Assembly: GCA_046328475.1 (NCBI GenBank)
Contig: JAXLWN010000013.1
Location: 1-64,000, forward strand
Source: CADCWN01 sp046328475
GTDB taxonomy: Bacteria; Chloroflexota; Chloroflexia; Thermomicrobiales; CADCWN01
DNA: 64,000 bases
Direction of reading: 5' to 3'
The translations under genes and the position numbers were made by a program. The notes under the pieces are model-generated. The model saw nothing but the letters and a program-made list of their open reading frames with translations. It was not told the origin of the DNA and did no database searches. Below, piece after piece: positions 61,721 to 64,000 of the stretch. Numbering within the stretch: position 1 is the stretch's first letter; the number at the start of each line of letters is the position of its first letter.

Positions 61721-62686
61721 GTGGTCATCCCCCGACCCACCACCCGCCTGCTCGCCCTGCTGGAAGTGCTGCAGGCCCGCGATTTGGTCAGCGGCGCGGA
61801 ACTGGCGCGGCGGCTGGAAGTCAACGACCGCAGCGTGCGCCGTTACATCGCGATGCTCCAGGAGATCGGCCTGCCGGTCGAGACCGTGCGCGGCCCGGCC
61901 GGGGGCTACCGCCTCCGCCCCGGCTACAAGCTCCCGCCCCTGATGTTCACCGACGAGGAAGCGGTGGCGCTCACCATCGGCCTCGCCGGACTCCCCCGCC
62001 TCGGCCTCGCGCTCGATCCCGCCACCGTCGCGGGCGCGCAGGCCAAATTGGAGCGCGTCCTCCCCGCCCCCCTGCGCGGTCGCGTGCAGGCGCTCGAAGC
62101 CGGCATCGCGCTCGAACCCGCCCCCTCTACTGCCACCGCCGAGGGCGCGCTGGTGGCCCTGCTCGGCCAGGCCGCCGGCGACGGCCGCCGCGTGCAACTC
62201 CGCTACCGCTCCGCGCGCGGCGACAGCGACCGCACCGTCGATCCCTACGGCGTCGCGCACTGGTCGCGCGCCTGGTACCTCGTCGGCCACTGCCACCTGC
62301 GCGGCGGCACGCGCCTCTTCCGCCTCGACCGCATCCTCGCCGCCGAACCGCTCGTGGCCACCTTCACCCCGCCGCCCGACTTCGACCCCTACGCCTACGT
62401 CGCCCGCGCGATGGTCGCCTACCCCGGCCAGTGGTCCGTCACCCTCCTGCTGCACATGCCCCTCGAAGACGCCCAGCGCTCCACCCTCGCCGCCTACGTC
62501 ACCCTCACGCCAACCGCCGACGGCATCCGCTACGCGGGCCGCTTCGCAGACCTCGATGGCCTCGCCCGCTGGCTCATCCTCCTCCGCCACCCCATCACCA
62601 TCCAGGATCCCCCCGAACTCCGCGCCGCCCTCCGCGCCCTCGCGCAAGAGGTCGCCGCCCTGGCCGATCCCTTGTCATCCGCATGA
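61721..62686 (+). CDS. HTH/WYL-domain transcriptional regulator (YafY type)
   Basis: 321 residues. N-terminal wHTH (RLLALLEVLQARDLVSGAEL, ARRLEVNDRSVRRYIAMLQE), then ETVRGPAGGYRLRPGYKLPP, and a WYL domain (RYRSARGDSDRTVDPYGVAH, WSRAWYLVGHCHLRGGTRLF, RLDRILAAEPL). WYL domains sense small ligands or nucleic acid fragments in stress and defence regulators. GTG start 61721 follows GGAAGGG. Divergent from the alpha/beta hydrolase across 115 bp containing TATACT at 61678. Regulation of that hydrolase is plausible. Confidence 0.9.
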   Translation: MVIPRPTTRLLALLEVLQARDLVSGAELARRLEVNDRSVRRYIAMLQEIGLPVETVRGPAGGYRLRPGYKLPPLMFTDEEAVALTIGLAGLPRLGLALDPATVAGAQAKLERVLPAPLRGRVQALEAGIALEPAPSTATAEGALVALLGQAAGDGRRVQLRYRSARGDSDRTVDPYGVAHWSRAWYLVGHCHLRGGTRLFRLDRILAAEPLVATFTPPPDFDPYAYVARAMVAYPGQWSVTLLLHMPLEDAQRSTLAAYVTLTPTADGIRYAGRFADLDGLARWLILLRHPITIQDPPELRAALRALAQEVAALADPLSSA

Positions 62687-62743
62687 CACGATGCTATCGT
62701 GACGAAGCATGTCGCACGAAGGCGCTCAGGAAAGGGAAGCCCG

Positions 62744-63313
62744 ATGGCAGCCGAGCCGCGCTACATTTCACCGGAGGAATATCTGGCGCGAGAGCGCAAG
62801 GCGGCGACGAAGAGCGAGTATCTCGACGGCCGTATCGTCGCAATGGCCGGTGCGAGCGAAAATCACAGCTTGCTTCAGTCTACGGTAAATGCCCTGCTCT
62901 TTTTCCAGCTTCGCCGCCGGGGTTGCCAGATTCATGGCAGCGACCTACGCGTGAAAGTTCCCGCGCGCCGCTCCTACATGTATCCCGACCTCACGATCAT
63001 TTGTGGCAATTCTCAGTTCGATGAGGATCGCCGCGACAACCTCCTCAACCCGACCGTCATCATCGAAATTCTGTCACCGTCCACCGCGCTCTACGACCGC
63101 ACCGAGAAGTTCGCGCGCTACCGCCAGATTCCCACCTTGCGCGAATACCTGCTGATTGCCCAGGATACCCCCAAGATCGAGCATTTTGTCCGCCAGACCG
63201 ACGATCAGTGGCTCTGGTCGCTTGCCGAACAACTGACCGATACAATCACCTTGCCTTCGATCAACTGCACCCTCGCCCTCGCCGATATCTACGCGGACGT
63301 AGTTTTCGCATAA
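62744..63313 (+). CDS. Uma2-family endonuclease-like protein (DUF820)
   Basis: 189 residues. YISPEEYLARERKAATKSEY and LDGRIVAMAGASENHS begin the Uma2 fold; the PD-(D/E)xK nuclease core shows in RSYMYPDLTIICGNS (Asp) and NPTVIIEILSPSTALYDRTE (E-x-L catalytic strand), then KFARYRQIPTLREYLLIAQD. These genes are abundant and often mobile in Cyanobacteria and Chloroflexota; function unproven. Start 62744 (MAAEPRY) has GGAAAGGGAAG upstream; a GTG at 62699 is a longer alternative. It follows the WYL gene by 57 bp on the same strand. Confidence 0.88.
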   Translation: MAAEPRYISPEEYLARERKAATKSEYLDGRIVAMAGASENHSLLQSTVNALLFFQLRRRGCQIHGSDLRVKVPARRSYMYPDLTIICGNSQFDEDRRDNLLNPTVIIEILSPSTALYDRTEKFARYRQIPTLREYLLIAQDTPKIEHFVRQTDDQWLWSLAEQLTDTITLPSINCTLALADIYADVVFA

Positions 63314-63484
63314 ACCGTACAGTCCACATCCAGTATTGAGAGTTATGTCAAAACGAGTACGTCGGTTCATACATGCCTGTCGGGTTCGCTTCACTTCTTC
63401 CCCGCTCCTCGCGGCCGGGGACCCACCGCAGTGGGTGGCGGGGGTGCGGTCCGGACGCTGATACGCTACCGCACCGTGATATTC

Positions 63485-64000
<516 letters not shown>

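Overview
The window is high-GC DNA that I read as chromosomal sequence from an uncultured Chloroflexota bacterium, probably near Thermomicrobia. That placement is an inference. It rests on the mix of DUF3105, DUF2171, DUF2231-Rieske, GbsR-type and very large ATPase-TPR regulator genes, SLH-domain secreted proteins, Pro/Thr-rich lipoproteins, strong GC-skewed codon use and many heptanucleotide-repeat hairpins between genes. No rRNA, tRNA or CRISPR array was seen.

Layout. 0-5 kb: end of a Rieske-like protein whose cluster ligands are lost, an L,D-transpeptidase, a coiled-coil protein, a membrane protein and an LppX-like membrane-anchored protein. 5-9.4 kb: DinB-like and GlsB-like remnants, a DUF2171 protein and a sigma-54 factor with a zinc-ribbon insert. 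9.9-20.5 kb: a heavily frameshifted block with an XRE/NB-ARC/TPR regulator, an SDR, a zinc alcohol dehydrogenase, a DUF2231-Rieske protein, then acyl-CoA dehydrogenase, PIG-L deacetylase, NodS-like methyltransferase and glycosyltransferase genes. 20.7-24.5 kb: a small membrane protein and a regulator-ATPase-permease operon with a clear operator in its promoter. 24.7-29.8 kb: DUF3105, metallo-beta-lactamase-fold, cupin, enolase-superfamily and glgC genes. 29.8-38 kb: a YREDRR-repeat secreted protein, two LuxR-type ATPase regulators and a matrixin-like metalloprotease. 38-41.3 kb: cupin, monooxygenase-like and orphan phage-terminase genes. 41.5-47.8 kb: a polytopic membrane protein, two TrkA-type potassium regulators, a universal stress protein, a phosphoesterase and mnmG. 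48-64 kb: a giant beta-helix/SLH surface protein, a lipoprotein, a GAF-GGDEF-HD-GYP protein, superoxide dismutase, ppk2, an M23 peptidase, a TolB-like lipoprotein, an amidase, an alpha/beta hydrolase, a WYL regulator, a Uma2 nuclease and a partial secreted protein carrying a 54-C tract.

The most striking structure is not a gene. About twenty intergenic elements are built from tandem 7- or 8-bp units, usually folded back as inverted arms. They sit directly on gene ends and often supply the stop codon. The same unit families recur at unlinked loci. One element splits a terminase gene, one is fused to the C terminus of mnmG, and one has a crossed A-B-A'-B' arrangement. They look like a mobile or actively spreading repeat class that doubles as terminators.

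Many genes carry one or more frameshifts, including sod and rpoN, which a cell would normally keep intact. The clustering suggests indel error in low-coverage assembly as much as true decay, so broken genes are reported as their reconstructed family with the break stated.
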